Shown here: positions 36,777 through 46,674 of the stretch, one piece after another
Layout of the letters: every line of letters starts with the position of its first letter
Numbering within the stretch: the stretch's first letter is position 1
Assembly: GCF_034424545.1 (NCBI RefSeq)
Contig: NZ_CP139971.1
Span: 1,302,001 to 1,366,000, forward strand
Length of the DNA stretch: 64,000 nt
Direction: 5' to 3'
From: Trinickia caryophylli
GTDB lineage: Bacteria; Pseudomonadota; Gammaproteobacteria; Burkholderiales; Burkholderiaceae
Notes under the pieces: model-generated
Databases searched by the model: none
The model's input: only the letters and a program-made list of their open reading frames with translations
What the model was told of the DNA's origin: nothing
Program-made: the position numbers and the translations under genes

Positions 36777-37308
36777 TTGTGCCCGCTCTATCGTTATTAA
36801 CCCCTTGGCGCCGGCATTATCCTCCGTCCGCGAATATTTTGTAAGGATTTCCCTACATCGCTGGCCGTAGCAGGTGCAAGGGCCGATGTTGCACCGTGGT
36901 GCGGCAGCCGCGGCGCCCGCGCTCAGACATCGGCCGAACAGGCTCAACTGCAAGCCACCAATCGGCCGGCGACGAATCCCGGCGCGTACATCGCGATCAC
37001 CTGCCACCGAATGCCGAGACTCGACGACGCCGGCGACAGTCCACAGCGCTGCATGGCCAACGGTGCGACTCCCCCTTCTCAATCGGCGCGCGCTGGCGAT
37101 GTGCCGGGTCGGTCATTTAACCGATACCGCCGCGTCGCCCTGCATGCGACTCTGGTTCCCGGTCCAGGATCGCGGCACGTAACGGTTGGAACGGTCGGCC
37201 ACGGACCATCGTTCGATGCGGGCGGCCGTCAGCCGCGGGCGCGCCGGGTTTGCGCGCCGCCCGCAGTCAGGCCAAACCCTTTTCGCCACCGTCAACAGCG
37301 AGGTTGCC
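36777..37308. other. Divergent intergenic region
   Basis: 532 bp between the acyltransferase and the cytochrome b gene, holding both their upstream regions. The part next to the acyltransferase is AT-rich (about 36780-36860). No gene or strong promoter is supported; frames crossing it have no family resemblance. Confidence 0.6.
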
Positions 37309-37902
37309 TTGCATCAAGCACCGATACATCCCCTGTGGGTGCGTGTCAGCCACTGGATCAATGCGGCTTCGATCGTGCTCATGTGCCTGAGCGGTTGGCA
37401 GGTGTACGAAGCGTCGCCGATTTTTCAGGCCATCCGGTTTCCGGCCTCCATCACGCTGGGTGGCTGGCTCGGTGGCGCACTGCTTTGGCATTTCGCGGTC
37501 ATGTGGATATTGGCCGCGAACTTCGTCGTCTACCTTGCCCTCGGCATTTTCACGGGACGCCTGCGCACGCGACTCTTTCCCATCGGCATTCGCGCGATTG
37601 CCACCGACCTCGCGGCCGCGCTGCGCGGCAGGCTCGCCCACGGCGATCCGGGCCAATACAACGCGGCGCAGAAGCTGGCTTACCTCGCCGTGATCGCCGA
37701 CATCGTGCTCGCGGTGCTGTCAGGCCTGGCGATCTGGAAGCCGGTTCAGCTCCCGCTCCTGCGAATGCTGATGGGGGGCTTCGACACCGCCCGCATTATT
37801 CACTTTGCTGCGATGAGCGTCCTCGTCGCCTTTCTCGCGATACACGTCGCAATGGTTGCCCTGGTGCCGCGATCGCTACTCACCATGATCCGGGGCCGTT
37901 GA
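37309..37902 (+). CDS. Membrane cytochrome b partner of a molybdenum oxidoreductase
   Basis: 197-residue di-haem cytochrome b561/YedZ-like membrane protein. His residues sit in membrane helices as expected for haem ligation (HPLWVRVSHW, LLWHFAVMW, IIHFAAMS and AIHVAMV). The TTG at 37309, 5 bases after AGCGAGG, opens on the conserved HPxWxRxxHW region; longer in-frame starts add unconserved Arg-rich residues. It lies 5 bp upstream of a sulfite-oxidase-fold gene, so the pair probably forms a quinone-linked periplasmic oxidoreductase (inference). Confidence 0.84.
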   Translation: MHQAPIHPLWVRVSHWINAASIVLMCLSGWQVYEASPIFQAIRFPASITLGGWLGGALLWHFAVMWILAANFVVYLALGIFTGRLRTRLFPIGIRAIATDLAAALRGRLAHGDPGQYNAAQKLAYLAVIADIVLAVLSGLAIWKPVQLPLLRMLMGGFDTARIIHFAAMSVLVAFLAIHVAMVALVPRSLLTMIRGR

Positions 37903-37907
37903 TCGAC

Positions 37908-38681
37908 ATGACTTCGAAAAAATCCGAACACCCGCTCGATGCCGCCTCGCTCATCCGGGATGCGCAAAAAGAGCTGCCGTCGTCCGCTCGCCGCTTGTTC
38001 GGCAAACGAATTCTGACGCTGGGAGGACTGGCGCTGTTGTCGGGCTGCGATTTGACGAACGACAGATCGGTCAACGCCGCACTGCGAAAAATGTCTTCGC
38101 TCAACGATGCGGCGCAAGCCCTGATGTTCGATCCGCGCAATCTGGCGCCAACCTATCCGGAATCGATGATCACTCGTCCATTCCCGTTCAATGCCTTTTA
38201 TGACATTGACGAAGTGCCGGACGTCGACGCGCGAACTTATCGTCTCGAACTCGGCGGTCTGATCAAAGGCAAGCGCGTTTGGACACTTGACGAGCTGCGG
38301 GCGATGCCGCAGCGCAGCCAGGTGACGCGGCATATCTGCATCGAGGGTTGGAGCGCGATCGGCAAGTGGGGCGGCGTTCGGTTCTCCGACCTTCTACTGC
38401 GGGCCGGCGCCGACACCACCGCAAAATACGTCGCGCTGCACTGCGCCGACAACTACTGGACGAGCATCGACATGCCGACTGCATTGCATGCGCAGACACT
38501 GCTCACGCTGACCTATGACGGCCATATCCTGCCCGCGAAGTACGGTTTCCCCATGAAACTTCGCATTCCCACGAAGCTCGGCTACAAAAACCCGAAGCAT
38601 ATCGTCGCCATCACCGTCACCAACGAATTTCCCGGCGGCTATTGGGAAAACCAGGGTTACAACTGGTTCGGCGGGTCCTGA
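37908..38681 (+). CDS. Sulfite-oxidase-fold molybdopterin oxidoreductase
   Basis: 257 residues with the sulfite oxidase/MsrP-type molybdopterin domain. The Mo-ligand Cys is in ICIEGWSAIGKWGG, followed by YVALHCADNYWTSIDM and the KYGFPMKLRIPTKLGYKNPK segment. The N-terminus combines an RRLFGKR stretch with a hydrophobic LTLGGLALLSGC, which looks like TAT export followed by lipidation at the Cys, so the enzyme may be membrane-tethered in the periplasm. Its partner cytochrome b is immediately upstream. It is more divergent than a standard MsrP; the substrate is unknown. Confidence 0.87.
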   Translation: MTSKKSEHPLDAASLIRDAQKELPSSARRLFGKRILTLGGLALLSGCDLTNDRSVNAALRKMSSLNDAAQALMFDPRNLAPTYPESMITRPFPFNAFYDIDEVPDVDARTYRLELGGLIKGKRVWTLDELRAMPQRSQVTRHICIEGWSAIGKWGGVRFSDLLLRAGADTTAKYVALHCADNYWTSIDMPTALHAQTLLTLTYDGHILPAKYGFPMKLRIPTKLGYKNPKHIVAITVTNEFPGGYWENQGYNWFGGS

Positions 38682-38738
38682 ACCGCAAGCCGCGCACGGC
38701 TGTCATTTCAATTAATCCACTCATTCGATGGAGCAATA

Positions 38739-39353
38739 ATGTCCCAACGTTTCAAGCTCGCGGCCTCCTTTGTCGCGCTCGCCCTCGCCGGCACAGCATT
38801 CGCTCAATCTCCCGCGGAGAAGCCCCAGCGCATTCGTGGCGAAATCGTGTCGTTCGCCGGCAGCACGCTGAAAGTGCATCGGCGCAGCGGCGACACCGTG
38901 ACGATCGACATGAAGGAGTCATCCGGTATCAACGCCGTGAAGGCGATCCAGCTGTCCGATATCAAACCGGGCTCGTATGTCGGCGCGGCGGCCATGCCCG
39001 GCCCCGACGGCAAGCTGACCGCAAAGGAAGTGGTGGTATTTCCGGAAGCCGCTCGCGGTACGGGCGAAGGCCACTATGCGTGGGATCTGGGCGCGAACAG
39101 CACGATGACGAATGCCGACGTGGATACGGTCGTGCAAAGCACGAGCGGGCGCGATCTCAAACTTTCGTACAAGGGCGGCAGCAACAGCATCATGGTGCCG
39201 GCCGGCGCTCCGGTCGTCACGCTTGTTCCAGCAACCCGCGCCGAATTGACCGCGGGCAAGAAGGTGTTCGTCGTGGCAACACCGAAGGCTCCCGGCACCT
39301 ATGACGGCCGACTCGTCGTGGTCGAAAAAGACGGCGTTGCGCCGCCGATGTAA
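38739..39353 (+). CDS. Periplasmic DUF5666-like protein
   Basis: 204 residues with a clear Sec signal peptide (LAASFVALALAGTAFA, cleaved before QS). The mature part shows repeated small beta units (RIRGEIVSFAGSTLKVHRRSGD, DIKPGSYVGAAAMPGPDGK) like DUF5666-type proteins. It follows the oxidoreductase by 57 bp on the same strand and may be an accessory or sensor of that system. Function unknown. Confidence 0.8.
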   Translation: MSQRFKLAASFVALALAGTAFAQSPAEKPQRIRGEIVSFAGSTLKVHRRSGDTVTIDMKESSGINAVKAIQLSDIKPGSYVGAAAMPGPDGKLTAKEVVVFPEAARGTGEGHYAWDLGANSTMTNADVDTVVQSTSGRDLKLSYKGGSNSIMVPAGAPVVTLVPATRAELTAGKKVFVVATPKAPGTYDGRLVVVEKDGVAPPM

Positions 39354-39363
39354 ATTCGGGATA

Positions 39364-39394
39364 TCGAGTCGGCACCTCGAGATTGCCGACTCGA
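39364..39394. terminator. Bidirectional terminator-like stem
   Basis: TCGAGTCGGCA at 39364-39374 and TGCCGACTCGA at 39384-39394 form a perfect 11-bp stem with a 9-nt loop, between the convergent DUF5666-like and MFS genes. There is no T tract. Confidence 0.55.
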
Positions 39395-39496
39395 GGAAAG
39401 CGGATCGACGGCAGCCTCCGGCGCCGCGTAGTCGATATGGCCGCTCGGACTTCCGGGCCGGCCCAATGCCGATGGGTGCCCGCCCGGGGACAAGCC

Positions 39497-40711
39497 TCAG
39501 GCGGGACGCAGATGCGGACGAAGCGCGAGCGCCAGGGGAAAGATGGCGAGCGCGGTGAACGCGGTTGCCATCGTGGCGCCGAGTACGCCGATTCCATCCC
39601 CCAGGATCCCGTAAGCAACCGGAGACAGTGCACCCGAAGCGATGGTGCCCGTATAGAAGAGCGCAAATGCCCGCTCCGTACGCTCGACGGAAGTCAGCTC
39701 GGGCACCGTTCCGTAGAGAACGGACGACGTACCGTTGAGCATGAGGCCGAGCAACGGCAGCACGATCACAGCGGGCGCCAGGGGCAGGTACATCACGGCA
39801 AAAATCAACGCCGCCGTGCCGCCTTCCGTTGCGAGCACGGTTCCCGTCACGCCCGCGCGCGTACCGAGCCAACCACAAACGAACTTGCCGGCGGCGCCGC
39901 CGATGAAGACGAGCGCGAGCGCCGTGCCCATCATCGGTTGCGAGATCCCTTTCGTCTTCAACAGAAATGGCAGGAAGGTCAACAACCCCATACGCACAGC
40001 CGTGTCGAGCACGCCGATCGTAAACAGCAGCGAGAATCCCGCTCGCGAGCCGCGCGCGGGCCGGCTCGATCGCTCCTCGACGGACGGCGCGTCTCTCGAT
40101 ACCGATGGGAGAAAAAGTGCAATCACCGCCGCGACCACGACGCCCGCGGCCGACACGGCCCAGAGCGCATGGCGCCACGCCATCACGATCATCAGCAGCG
40201 AGAGCGCCGCCGGAAACACGGATTTTCCGAGGTCGCCCGCGAAGTTGTAGATGCCGAGCGGCCCCCGGGCCTCGCGCCCATACGCGCGCGCGACGGCGCC
40301 TGAAGCCAGCGGATGTTGCGTGCTTGAACCGCACCCGGAAATGGCGAGCCCGGCGCCCAGGCCCAGCAGGGTCCCCGACATACCCGCGACGACATAGCCC
40401 AGCGCGGCCAGGAACGTGCCGAACGCGAGCGTCGCACGCGTGCCCCATCGGTGGGCGAGGCGCCCGGCAGGCATCTGCAGCGTTGCCATCGTGCCCGCAT
40501 ACACTCCGCGCAACACAGCCAGGGCACCGAAATCGAGTCCGAAATCCGCCTGCCAAACAGGAAGCAAGGCGTAGATCATGTCGGTGTACCCGTCGTGCAG
40601 CGCGTGCGCGATGCATGAAAGCCACAATACGCGCCTGCGTGAAACGGAGGCCAGCCGATCCGGCCTGCCGTCCGCGCGCGTCGTTGGCGAGGAGAAGGAA
40701 AAAAGTCTCAT
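39497..40711 (-). CDS. MFS transporter, Fsr/fosmidomycin-resistance-like
   Basis: 404-residue 12-helix major facilitator. Features are IAHALHDGYTDMIYALLPVWQ in helix 1, the GxxADRxGRR-equivalent loop PAGRLAHRWGTR after helix 2, and a GSSTQHPLASGAVARAYG stretch typical of the Fsr-like group. The substrate cannot be told from sequence. The ATG at 40711 is taken as start; a GTG at 40729 is equally readable. It is divergent from a LysR-type regulator 134 bp away, which probably controls it. Confidence 0.86.
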   Translation of the reverse strand: MRLFSFSSPTTRADGRPDRLASVSRRRVLWLSCIAHALHDGYTDMIYALLPVWQADFGLDFGALAVLRGVYAGTMATLQMPAGRLAHRWGTRATLAFGTFLAALGYVVAGMSGTLLGLGAGLAISGCGSSTQHPLASGAVARAYGREARGPLGIYNFAGDLGKSVFPAALSLLMIVMAWRHALWAVSAAGVVVAAVIALFLPSVSRDAPSVEERSSRPARGSRAGFSLLFTIGVLDTAVRMGLLTFLPFLLKTKGISQPMMGTALALVFIGGAAGKFVCGWLGTRAGVTGTVLATEGGTAALIFAVMYLPLAPAVIVLPLLGLMLNGTSSVLYGTVPELTSVERTERAFALFYTGTIASGALSPVAYGILGDGIGVLGATMATAFTALAIFPLALALRPHLRPA

Positions 40712-40845
40712 GATCAGGCCGAATCGCACAAGCGCGGGGCTTGGCGACAGCTCGAGCGTTCGTTGCGGGATGCCCGTAGTCTAGGTTCGTCCCGAACGTG
40801 TTACAACCGACGTAAAATCGAGCGAGACGTGAGAAAAAGTCACCC

Positions 40846-41796
40846 ATGACCATGGACACCACGAACACCGCGGGCAAACGCACAGGCAAGGACGCGGAAA
40901 GGTTGCCGCCATTAAACGCGCTGCGGCACTTCGAGGCCGTCGCCCGCCTGGGCAGTTTCGCGGCCGCGGCGAGTGATCTGCACGTCACGCACTGGGCCGT
41001 CGGCAAACAAATCCGATTGCTCGAAGACTGGTTCGGCGTTCCGCTCTTCGAGCGGCGCTCACGCGGCGTCGTCCCTACCGACGAAGGCGCGGCCCTGCTC
41101 GATGACGTCAAAGGTGCATTTTCGCGGCTGAGCAGTTCGGCCACCCGTCTGCGGCACGAGTCCGTTGCCCGTCGCATTACAGGCGTCGTGCGCGTGAATG
41201 CACTGGCGAGCTTCGCTTTGTGCTGGCTGATACCGCGTCTGTCCGATTTCCACGCTCGTTACCCCGACATCGACGTGCGGCTCTCCACGACCTCGCGCAA
41301 GCTGCGCTACGTCGGAGAGGCATTCGACGTGGGCGTGCGCTCGGGGCCCGAGAACGCGGCGGGCCTCGCGTCGACGACGCTGATGCCCGACTTGCGCCTG
41401 CCCGCCTGCAGTCCGGCCTTGCTGCTGAGCCACCCGATCAGGACCGTCGCCGATTTGCGAGATCACACGCTCCTTCACTCCACGAGCACGCGCACAGCAT
41501 GGTCGGATTGGCTGCGGGAGGCCGGTGCGCCAAGACTGCAAGGCGCCCGCCACCTCGACTTCGATCACGTCTTTCTCCAATTGGGCGCGGCGGCCGAGGG
41601 CCTCGGCGTGACGTTGGCATCGCTGCCGTTGATCGAACGCGAGATCGCAACAGGACGTCTCGTATGCCCCCTGTCCGAGCCGGCGTGGCACGCCCCCGAT
41701 TACACGCTGGTTGTGAATACCGATCGCGCGGACGACGACGCGGTCATCGCATTCAAAACGTGGATCATGGCGGCAGCGGGAAATCCGGGGCGTTGA
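40846..41796 (+). CDS. LysR-type regulator (GcvA-like)
   Basis: 316 residues with an N-terminal winged helix (PLNALRHFEAVARLGSFAAAASDLHVT, about 22-80, not quoted in full as a motif) and a LysR substrate domain. The phrase 'LPPLNALRHFEAVARLGSF' is typical of the GcvA subgroup. The divergent MFS gene is the likely target. The 3' end lies 3 bp from the convergent HD/LuxR gene. Confidence 0.9.
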   Translation: MTMDTTNTAGKRTGKDAERLPPLNALRHFEAVARLGSFAAAASDLHVTHWAVGKQIRLLEDWFGVPLFERRSRGVVPTDEGAALLDDVKGAFSRLSSSATRLRHESVARRITGVVRVNALASFALCWLIPRLSDFHARYPDIDVRLSTTSRKLRYVGEAFDVGVRSGPENAAGLASTTLMPDLRLPACSPALLLSHPIRTVADLRDHTLLHSTSTRTAWSDWLREAGAPRLQGARHLDFDHVFLQLGAAAEGLGVTLASLPLIEREIATGRLVCPLSEPAWHAPDYTLVVNTDRADDDAVIAFKTWIMAAAGNPGR

Positions 41797-41799
41797 CGC

Positions 41800-43281
41800 T
41801 CAAAGCAGCCCCATCGACGACGCCTTGAGCGTCGCCGCCGCCCGCGTGGTGCATTCGAGCTTGCGGAACACGCTCTCGACATGCGTGCGCACCGTGCTCG
41901 GACTCAGCGCCAACTGCCGCGCGGCCTCCTTGTTGCTCGCACCGCGCGAGATGACGCGCAGCACGTCGATCTCGCGTGCCGACAGGTGCGGACCTTGCGG
42001 CGCGCGCTTGACCGCCCGCCTGGCGACGGGCGCCTCCTCCACGAGCAGCGCCTCGACCGCCTCCACGCTCAGCCTGCCGTCCGCCGCCTCCGAGCGCAGG
42101 GTTTGTGCGGCAGCGCCGGCGGATAGCGCCGCGCGCCAAGGCCGCGGCGAGCGCAACGCGATCCATGCCACCGATGCGGCGAGCACGCGCGCTTCCAGCG
42201 TCAACGCCCGAGCGTCCGCGCCGCGGAAATATCCCGAACCGTCTTGCCGTTCGTAGGCATACGACGCCAGTTCGGCTGCCTCTCCGAGCGCGCCCGTCTG
42301 CCTGCCTGCCCGCGCCGCCCAATACGGCGCAAGCCGCACCTTCTCCCAGGCGCTGGCAGGCAGCGGGGTGGGCAGGTTCCATACATCGTTCGGCACGGCG
42401 GCACGGCCGATGCCGTGGATCAATCCGGCTCGATAAACGCGCGCTTGCGCCGCCTCATCGGCCGCGAGCCGTGCGCAGCACGCGGCAGCCGTTGCGGCAA
42501 CGTTGCGCGAAAAGCCCGTCATCCACGGCAATTTCAGATCGATCACGTCGGCTATCAATTCGGCCGAGGTGGTGCCGCGCATATCCGGCGTGGTCAGCGC
42601 GGCATCGAAATCCGCAAGCGAGACCCGCTCGAGATCCGCGAGCCAGCCCGCTGCATGGTGGGTGGCGGCCTCGACGAGCGGCGCCGGGTATCGCACGCCT
42701 GCACGTTGCCCGATCAGCGCGAGCGCGCCCTCGACGCCATACGCGCGGCTGAAAATCTCCAGGTCGCCCGCAAGCGCAACGACGAATACAGGCATCGGCA
42801 CCTTGTCGCGCGCAACGCGCGCGGGCAGGCCCGTACCGTCCCACGTTTCGAAAATGTGGCGCAGCGCGATTTCGGTAACGGTCGAAAGGCCGAGCATGCG
42901 CGCGACCTCGCCCGACACCTCGCAATGGATTTGCGCGAGCGGTCTCATGACGGCGCCGGTACCGCCCAACGCTTCCAGCGGCTCGGCCCAGCCTGGCCGG
43001 CCTTCGAGCATCGCCACACGGACCGCGATGTCGTCGCCAAACACCTGCGCGAAACCCTCGGCGTTCGCGGTGCAGCCGGACCAGCGCAGCAGCGACACCT
43101 CGCGAACCGTATCGCGAGCCTCTGCATCGAGCCCCGCCGCATGCGCGAGACGCGCAGCCAGCCATCCGGTGCGCAACGAATGGTCGGTGGGCTGCCCCAT
43201 GCTGAGATCCCCGATGAACGCGAGCGCTCTCACGGAATCGAATACGCGCAGCGCGGTCGGGCCTGAATCGACGTCGAACAT
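41800..43281 (-). CDS. HD-domain sensor with LuxR output domain
   Basis: 493 residues. A C-terminal LuxR-type helix-turn-helix (LSAREIDVLRVISRGASNKEAARQ, about 430-490) is joined to a long N-terminal part with two HD/HD-GYP-like halves. The first shows HSLRTGWLAARLAHAAG and WDGTGLP, the second AGLIHGIGRAAVP and YERQDGSGYFRG. The pattern suggests a phosphohydrolase-derived sensor driving a DNA-binding domain. Full HD-GYP metal-ligand sets are not evident, so it may bind rather than hydrolyse a ligand. Targets are not indicated by context. Confidence 0.85.
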   Translation of the reverse strand: MFDVDSGPTALRVFDSVRALAFIGDLSMGQPTDHSLRTGWLAARLAHAAGLDAEARDTVREVSLLRWSGCTANAEGFAQVFGDDIAVRVAMLEGRPGWAEPLEALGGTGAVMRPLAQIHCEVSGEVARMLGLSTVTEIALRHIFETWDGTGLPARVARDKVPMPVFVVALAGDLEIFSRAYGVEGALALIGQRAGVRYPAPLVEAATHHAAGWLADLERVSLADFDAALTTPDMRGTTSAELIADVIDLKLPWMTGFSRNVAATAAACCARLAADEAAQARVYRAGLIHGIGRAAVPNDVWNLPTPLPASAWEKVRLAPYWAARAGRQTGALGEAAELASYAYERQDGSGYFRGADARALTLEARVLAASVAWIALRSPRPWRAALSAGAAAQTLRSEAADGRLSVEAVEALLVEEAPVARRAVKRAPQGPHLSAREIDVLRVISRGASNKEAARQLALSPSTVRTHVESVFRKLECTTRAAATLKASSMGLL

Positions 43282-43388
43282 CGGTATTGAGTGCGGAAAC
43301 TAGCGAGGCGCGGGCCCTCATCATATGCGACGCACCTTACAGACGCACGCGCGTCGCACGAAGCGTTTCGCAGGTTTCACTATCCAAC

Positions 43389-43407
43389 TCTTATATAAGA
43401 TATAAGA
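43389..43407. promoter_or_regulatory. Candidate operator upstream of the acnB promoter
   Basis: TCTTATATAAGA at 43389-43400 is a perfect 12-bp palindrome, and TATAAGA repeats directly at 43394-43400 and 43401-43407. It lies just upstream of the -35 element of acnB in an otherwise GC-rich region. It is probably a regulator site; the regulator is not named by sequence alone. Confidence 0.6.
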
Positions 43408-43410
43408 CAT

Positions 43411-43439
43411 TTGACGTTAGGCGCCGCTGCGATTAGAAT
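43411..43439 (+). promoter_or_regulatory. Sigma-70-type promoter of acnB
   Basis: -35 TTGACG at 43411-43416, a 17-bp spacer and -10 TAGAAT at 43434-43439, giving an expected start near 43446 and a leader of about 75 nt before acnB. Confidence 0.75.
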
Positions 43440-43521
43440 CGCGAACGAAGCAGTGCCCAGGAAGCGCCTCGGAGACGCTTGAAAAAGTCTTCCCCTGAAA
43501 CGCCAAATCAGCAGGTCCCCC

Positions 43522-46107
43522 ATGCTTGAAAAATTTCGTGCTCACGCGGCCGAACGCGCCGCACTCGGTATTCCCCCCCTGCCGCTGACGGCCCAGCAAA
43601 CCGCCGAGCTGGTTGAACTGCTGGTGAACCCGCCTGCCGGCGAAGAGCAGACCCTGGTCGATCTGATTACTCACCGCGTGCCTGCCGGCGTGGACGAAGC
43701 CGCCCGCGTGAAGGCGGGTTTCCTGGCCGCCGTGGCGAAAGGCGAGACGGCTTGCGCGCTGATCTCGCGCGAGCGTGCCACCGAGCTGCTCGGCACGATG
43801 CTGGGCGGCTACAACATCCAGCCGCTGATCGAACTGCTGTCCGACGCTCAAGTGGGCGCGGTGGCTGCGGACGCGCTCAAAAAGACGCTCCTCATGTTCG
43901 ACCAGTTCCATGACGTCAAGGAACTGGCCGAGAAGGGCAACGCACACGCCAAGGCCGTGATGCAAAGCTGGGCCGACGCCGAATGGTTCACGAGCCGCCC
44001 GGAAGTGCCGCAAAGCCTGACTGTCACCGTCTTCAAGGTGACGGGCGAAACGAACACCGACGATCTCTCGCCGGCGCCGGACGCCACCACCCGCCCGGAT
44101 ATTCCGATGCACGCATTGGCGATGCTGAAGAACGCCCGCCCCGGTATCGTTCCGGAAGAGGACGGCAAGCGCGGCCCGGTCAAGTTCATCGAGTCGCTGA
44201 AGGAAAAGGGCCATCTGGTCGCCTACGTGGGCGACGTGGTCGGCACCGGCTCCTCGCGCAAATCGGCCACCAATTCGGTGCTGTGGTTCACGGGCGAAGA
44301 CATCCCTTACGTTCCGAACAAGCGCTTCGGCGGCGTGTGCCTGGGCGGCAAGATCGCCCCGATCTTCTACAACACGATGGAAGACGCCGGCGCGCTGCCG
44401 ATCGAACTCGACGTATCGAAGATGGAAATGGGGGATGTGGTCGAACTGCGCCCCTACGAAGGCAAGGCCTTCAAGAACGGCGAAGTGATTGCCGAGTTCC
44501 AGGTCAAGTCCGAGGTGCTGTTCGACGAAGTGCGCGCCGGCGGCCGCATTCCGCTGATCATCGGCCGCGGGTTGACCGCCAAGGCGCGCGAAGCGCTGGG
44601 CCTGCCGCCGTCGACGCTGTTCCGCCTGCCGCATCAGCCGGCCGATAGCGGCAAGGGTTTCTCGCTGGCCCAGAAGATGGTCGGCCGCGCCTGCGGTCTG
44701 CCGGAAGGCCAAGGCGTGCGGCCGGGCACGTACTGCGAACCGAAGATGACCTCGGTGGGCTCGCAGGACACCACGGGCCCGATGACCCGCGACGAACTGA
44801 AGGATCTGGCGTGCCTGGGCTTCTCGGCCGACCTCGTCATGCAGTCGTTCTGCCACACGGCCGCTTATCCGAAGCCCGTGGACGTGAAGACCCACCAGAC
44901 GCTACCGAACTTCATCAGCACGCGCGGCGGCATCGCGCTGCGCCCGGGCGACGGCGTGATCCACTCGTGGCTGAACCGCATGCTGCTGCCCGACACCGTG
45001 GGCACGGGCGGCGATTCGCACACCCGCTTCCCGATCGGCATCAGCTTCCCCGCCGGCTCGGGCCTCGTCGCCTTTGCGGCCGCCACCGGCACGATGCCGC
45101 TGGACATGCCGGAATCGGTGCTCGTGCGCTTCAAGGGAAAGATGCAACCCGGCGTGACGCTGCGCGACCTCGTCAACGCGATTCCGCTGTACGCGATCAA
45201 GCAAGGCTTGCTGACGGTTGCCAAACAAGGCAAGAAGAACGTCTTTTCGGGCCGCATTCTCGAAATCGAAGGCCTGCCCGATCTGAAGGTCGAGCAAGCG
45301 TTCGAACTGTCGGATGCCTCCGCCGAGCGCTCGGCCGCCGGCTGCACGGTGCGCCTGAACAAGGAGCCGATCATCGAATATCTCAACAGCAACGTCACGC
45401 TGCTGAAGTGGATGATCGCCCAGGGCTACCAGGATCCGCGCAGCCTGCAGCGTCGCATCGCGGCGATGGAGCAGTGGCTGGCCGACCCGAAATTGCTCTC
45501 GCCGGATGCCGACGCCGATTACGCCGCCGTCATCGAGATCGATCTGGCCGACGTCCATGAGCCGATCGTGGCCTGCCCGAATGATCCGGACGACGTGAAA
45601 ACGCTGTCGGACGTGGCGGGCGCCAAGATCGACGAAGTGTTCATCGGCTCGTGCATGACGAACATCGGCCACTTCCGTGCCGCATCGAAGCTGCTCGAAG
45701 GCAAGCGCGACATCCCCGTCAAGCTGTGGGTGGCCCCGCCGACCAAGATGGACCAGAAGCAACTCACGGAAGAAGGGCACTACGGCGTGTTCGGCACGGC
45801 CGGCGCCCGCACCGAAATGCCGGGCTGCTCGCTGTGCATGGGCAATCAGGCCCAGGTGCGCGAAGGCGCAACCGTCATGTCGACCTCGACCCGCAACTTC
45901 CCGAACCGCCTGGGCAAGAACACGAACGTGTACCTCGGTTCGGCGGAATTGGCTGCGATCTGCTCGCGTCTGGGCAAGATCCCGACCAAGGAGGAGTACA
46001 TGGCCGACATCGGCGTGATCAATGCCAACGGCGACAAGATCTACAAGTACATGAACTTCGACCAGATCGCAGACTTCAAGGAAGTGGCCGACACGGTGAC
46101 GATGTAA
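43522..46107 (+). CDS. acnB: Aconitate hydratase B
   Basis: TCA-cycle aconitase (citrate to isocitrate), and in some organisms 2-methylisocitrate dehydration. 861 residues, the full AcnB length, with the N-terminal helical and swivel domains before the catalytic domain, the AcnB order. [4Fe-4S] ligands are visible as [10 protein letters not shown] and GCSLCMGNQ, with the substrate-binding [12 protein letters not shown] following. It is a monocistronic unit with its own promoter, upstream palindrome and intrinsic terminator. Confidence 0.98.
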   Translation: MLEKFRAHAAERAALGIPPLPLTAQQTAELVELLVNPPAGEEQTLVDLITHRVPAGVDEAARVKAGFLAAVAKGETACALISRERATELLGTMLGGYNIQPLIELLSDAQVGAVAADALKKTLLMFDQFHDVKELAEKGNAHAKAVMQSWADAEWFTSRPEVPQSLTVTVFKVTGETNTDDLSPAPDATTRPDIPMHALAMLKNARPGIVPEEDGKRGPVKFIESLKEKGHLVAYVGDVVGTGSSRKSATNSVLWFTGEDIPYVPNKRFGGVCLGGKIAPIFYNTMEDAGALPIELDVSKMEMGDVVELRPYEGKAFKNGEVIAEFQVKSEVLFDEVRAGGRIPLIIGRGLTAKAREALGLPPSTLFRLPHQPADSGKGFSLAQKMVGRACGLPEGQGVRPGTYCEPKMTSVGSQDTTGPMTRDELKDLACLGFSADLVMQSFCHTAAYPKPVDVKTHQTLPNFISTRGGIALRPGDGVIHSWLNRMLLPDTVGTGGDSHTRFPIGISFPAGSGLVAFAAATGTMPLDMPESVLVRFKGKMQPGVTLRDLVNAIPLYAIKQGLLTVAKQGKKNVFSGRILEIEGLPDLKVEQAFELSDASAERSAAGCTVRLNKEPIIEYLNSNVTLLKWMIAQGYQDPRSLQRRIAAMEQWLADPKLLSPDADADYAAVIEIDLADVHEPIVACPNDPDDVKTLSDVAGAKIDEVFIGSCMTNIGHFRAASKLLEGKRDIPVKLWVAPPTKMDQKQLTEEGHYGVFGTAGARTEMPGCSLCMGNQAQVREGATVMSTSTRNFPNRLGKNTNVYLGSAELAAICSRLGKIPTKEEYMADIGVINANGDKIYKYMNFDQIADFKEVADTVTM

Positions 46108-46159
46108 GCGTGCTGTCGGACTACGGCGGGTCGTTTGCGTCGTAGCTGTCCGCGCCATG

Positions 46160-46199
46160 AATAGCGCCGCAGGTCGAATGCCTGCGGCGCTATTTTTTT
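46160..46199 (+). terminator. Intrinsic terminator of acnB
   Basis: ATAGCGCCGCAGG at 46161-46173 and CCTGCGGCGCTAT at 46181-46193 form a perfect 13-bp stem (14 with flanking A-T) with loop TCGAATG and a T7 tract. Confidence 0.95.
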
Positions 46200-46213
46200 G
46201 GGCGCGTGGTGGA

Positions 46214-46273
46214 TTACCGCATACCTCCGCTCGCGACGATGTGCTCTCCCGTCAGCCACCGCGCATCGTCCGA
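46214..46273 (-). pseudogene. 3' remnant of a short-chain dehydrogenase gene
   Basis: About 19 codons read SDDARWLTGEHIVASGGM followed by Arg and a TAA stop (46214-46216). This is the standard C-terminus of SDR-family oxidoreductases. The frame upstream of Ser (46271-46273) no longer resembles an SDR, so the rest of the gene has been lost. It lies directly behind the acnB terminator. Confidence 0.7.
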
Positions 46274-46436
46274 CTTTGGCTTCGGAACATTTCGGCCACA
46301 AACGATCTTTTCTGTGTGGTTGTAAAGTCAAACTTGTTAATCGGCTCACCTGGGTCATCGAATTTCTGGAACGATTACCCAGGCAAACGATCGTCACCGC
46401 GACGAAGCACTGCCGCCAAGGACCGAACGCACGGGC

Positions 46437-46640
46437 GGGTCCACGCACCGCGCGCAGGAGGCGACGTTGCCCGCGCTGGCGAAACCGCTGGCGAAACGTT
46501 GGATGCCCCCGGTTTCCAGCACGATCACGGTGGCAAGCGTCTGGCCGATGCCGGGCACCGTGGTCAGAAGAGCGTAGTGCGTGTTTGACGCGACCTTTTC
46601 CTGAAGACGCTTTTCCACAATGGCGATCTGTGGTCTCTTC
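46437..46640 (-). mobile_element. Truncated IS110/IS1111-family transposase fragment
   Basis: About 67 residues matching the C-terminal Transposase_20 region of IS110-family transposases: IVEKRL, then YALLTTVPGIGQTLATVIV, then FASGFASAGNVASCARCVD. The frame departs from the family after CVD and before KRPQIA, so both ends are missing. No terminal repeats are evident. It lies about 35 bp beyond the 3' end of selC. Confidence 0.8.
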
Positions 46641-46674
46641 CACAAAGATAGCGGAATGCCCGGCAAGCCTTGTG

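Noticed and set aside
36874..37182. 102-codon plus-strand frame before the cytochrome b gene
   Set aside because: Low-complexity Ala/Arg composition with no supporting signal.
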